Shown here: positions 5,107-6,473 of the stretch, in pieces | Numbering within the stretch: the first letter of the stretch is position 1 | How the letters are laid out: every line of letters starts with the position of its first letter | Source of the DNA: an uncultured Pseudomonadota bacterium | Lineage (GTDB): Bacteria > Lernaellota > Lernaellaia > Lernaellales > Lernaellaceae | Direction: 5' to 3' | NCBI GenBank assembly: GCA_937967875.1 | Contig: CALBTQ010000579.1 | Coordinates: 1 to 6,473, forward strand | Length of the DNA: 6,473 nucleotides | Made by a program: the position numbers and the translations under genes | Notes under the pieces: model-generated | Told to the model about the DNA's origin: nothing | The model's database searches: none | Seen by the model: only the letters and a program-made list of their open reading frames with translations

Positions 5107-6473
5107 ATGAATCAAGAAGCCGTCCAGCCAAATCCCGTTCACGCCATCATGCATCCGCGGTCGGTGGTGGTCGCCGGGGCCAGCAACAATTTCATGAAAA
5201 TGGGCGCCATCCAGGCTTTGAATCTGCTCAACAGCAATTTCGCCGGCGAGGTCTTCTTCTATCATCCGAAGGACAAAATCGTACTCGGTCGTCCGGCCTT
5301 TGCCGATCCGGCCGATTTTCCGACCGTGCCCGATCTGGCGTTGCTGGTTACGCCGACTAAAGTCACACCGAAGGTGTTGGACGAACTGGGCGCCGCCGGA
5401 CTGCGCTACGCGGTGATCGTCACGGCCGGTTTTCGCGAGATGGGGCCGGAGGGTGCGAAGCTCGAACAAGAGCTTTTGTCGGTCGCCGCGCGCCACGGCA
5501 TTCGATTCATCGGGCCCAACTGCATCGGCATTCTTAACGCGCACAACGGCCTCAACCTGACCGTCGCGCCATACCGCCAGGAACCGGGGCACTTGGGGTT
5601 GATCAGCCAGAGCGGCACCTACGTGGCGCAGACCATCCCCCTGTTGCACGAACGCGGCATCCGCTACAGCCAGGCGCTGAGCGTCGGCAACGCGGCGAAC
5701 ATCGACGAGGTCGATTGCCTCGAATACCTCGGCGACGATCCGGACACCAAAGCGATCATCATGTACATCGAAGGCATCCGGCGCGGGCGCAAGTTCATCG
5801 AGGTCGCCCGACGAGTGACGCGCCGCAAGCCGGTCGTCGCGCTGTACGTCGGCGGTTCGGCCTCGGGCGCGCGCAGCGGTCTTTCGCACACCGGCTCGAT
5901 GGGCGGGCCCGACGTGCTGTACAACGGTATCTTCGAGCAGGCCGGGGTAATGCGCGCCGCGACGGTGACCGAGATGTTCGATTGGGGGCACGCGCTGGCC
6001 AACATGCCCGCGCCGAAAGGGCGTCGCATGGCGATCATCACCCATTCGGGCGGTCCGGCCACCTCGATGGCCGACACCTGCGAAAAACTCGGTCTGACCA
6101 TCCCGGAACTCAGCGAGGAATTGCAGGGCAAGATCCGTCCGCACATCGAGCCGACCGCCTCGGCGAAAAATCCGGTCGATCTGACCTTTACGATGGAAAG
6201 CGACGGATTCATTCAACACATTCCGGAAATGATTTTCGCCAGCGACGAGGTCGACGGCATTCTTATGCATGGCGTGATGGACACCGGTTTCGCCGACATG
6301 TTCTTCGACCACATCAAAAAGTTGGTCGCGATCGACCACGAAACGTTGCTGTCCACCTTGCGCATGGACCTGTCCAAGCTGCTGGCCCTGCCGCAGCAAT
6401 ACGAAAAACCGCTGGTGGCTTCGACCTTCCTGTTTACCACCGACCATGCGGCGCAAACCTTCCGCGCCAATAG
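5107..6473 (+). CDS. NDP-forming acyl-CoA synthetase (acetate-CoA ligase type), 3' end missing
   Basis: I translated 455 codons with no stop; the gene runs off the right edge. The family makes ATP or GTP from an acyl-CoA, NDP and phosphate (or runs in reverse) through a phosphohistidine. Domains in order: an N-terminal CoA-binding Rossmann domain opening with HPRSVVVAGAS (16-26); a succinyl-CoA-ligase alpha-like domain with IGPNCIG (135-141), GLISQSGTY (164-172), the SVGN loop (192-195) and YIEGI (220-224); then a third domain starting AIITHSGGPATSMADTCEK (309-327) and containing SAKNPVDLT (345-353). The expected active-site His261 sits in GLSHTGS, and Glu222 matches the conserved Glu that pairs with the phosphohistidine. 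The ATP-grasp (beta) part lies beyond the window, either fused (total near 700 residues) or in a separate gene. The acyl substrate cannot be read from the sequence. The start is set by the ribosome binding site ahead of the ATG. Confidence 0.92.
   Translation, partial: MNQEAVQPNPVHAIMHPRSVVVAGASNNFMKMGAIQALNLLNSNFAGEVFFYHPKDKIVLGRPAFADPADFPTVPDLALLVTPTKVTPKVLDELGAAGLRYAVIVTAGFREMGPEGAKLEQELLSVAARHGIRFIGPNCIGILNAHNGLNLTVAPYRQEPGHLGLISQSGTYVAQTIPLLHERGIRYSQALSVGNAANIDEVDCLEYLGDDPDTKAIIMYIEGIRRGRKFIEVARRVTRRKPVVALYVGGSASGARSGLSHTGSMGGPDVLYNGIFEQAGVMRAATVTEMFDWGHALANMPAPKGRRMAIITHSGGPATSMADTCEKLGLTIPELSEELQGKIRPHIEPTASAKNPVDLTFTMESDGFIQHIPEMIFASDEVDGILMHGVMDTGFADMFFDHIKKLVAIDHETLLSTLRMDLSKLLALPQQYEKPLVASTFLFTTDHAAQTFRAN

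Noticed and set aside
4924..6456. A 510-codon minus-strand open frame opposite the acyl-CoA synthetase
   Set aside because: The product is a His/Arg/Asp-rich sequence with no family motifs, while the plus strand carries a well-supported synthetase along nearly its whole length. Long antisense frames are expected with G/C-ending codons.
6440..6473. Adapter sequence or a real stop (TAG) at the right end
   Set aside because: No adapter match is visible there. The terminal TAG (6471-6473) is out of frame with the synthetase, whose last full codon is AAT at 6469-6471, so the gene is simply cut by the contig end.
48..6473. CRISPR array, phage defence cassette, insertion sequence, tRNA or rRNA
   Set aside because: No spaced direct repeats, transposase motifs, terminal inverted repeats, or RNA-gene sequences are visible. 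Nearly all of the window is explained by five ordinary protein genes.

Overview
The window reads as a short metagenomic or draft-genome contig from a Gram-negative bacterium. Two lipoprotein signal peptides, a periplasmic substrate-binding protein and a sensor kinase with an extracytoplasmic domain all point to a cell with an exported compartment. Codons mostly end in G or C. One lipoprotein carries a long Asp-rich tract directly after its lipidated Cys, a style I associate with environmental deltaproteobacteria-like lineages (Myxococcota and relatives, Lernaellota). That placement is an impression, not a result. There are no RNA genes, mobile elements, phage genes or CRISPR arrays.

Layout. 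Positions 1-47 are not genomic: they are an Illumina P7-side adapter with its 8-base index, left on the contig end. Reading leftwards on the minus strand from 3057, a PotD/PotF-family lipoprotein (3057-1966) is followed, through a 4-base stop/start overlap, by a membrane sensor histidine kinase (1969-47). The adapter cuts the kinase off before its ATP-binding domain, and its apparent stop codon is created by the adapter junction. A 170-base divergent intergenic region (3058-3227) separates this pair from three plus-strand genes: an Asp-rich beta-propeller lipoprotein (3228-4265), a cytoplasmic transglutaminase-like protein (4343-5029), and the start of an NDP-forming acyl-CoA synthetase (5107 to the right edge, no stop reached).

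How they may work together. The minus-strand pair looks like a sensing unit: a ligand-binding lipoprotein made together with a dCache-HAMP-PAS-HisKA kinase, with no permease gene in sight. The three plus-strand genes are close together (77-base gaps) but share no obvious pathway, and each has its own ribosome binding site. The propeller protein is probably displayed on the cell surface or in the periplasm, while the other two are cytoplasmic. I see no clearly new biological system. The strongest observations are the adapter chimera with its false stop, the binding-protein/kinase coupling, and the Asp-rich stalk.
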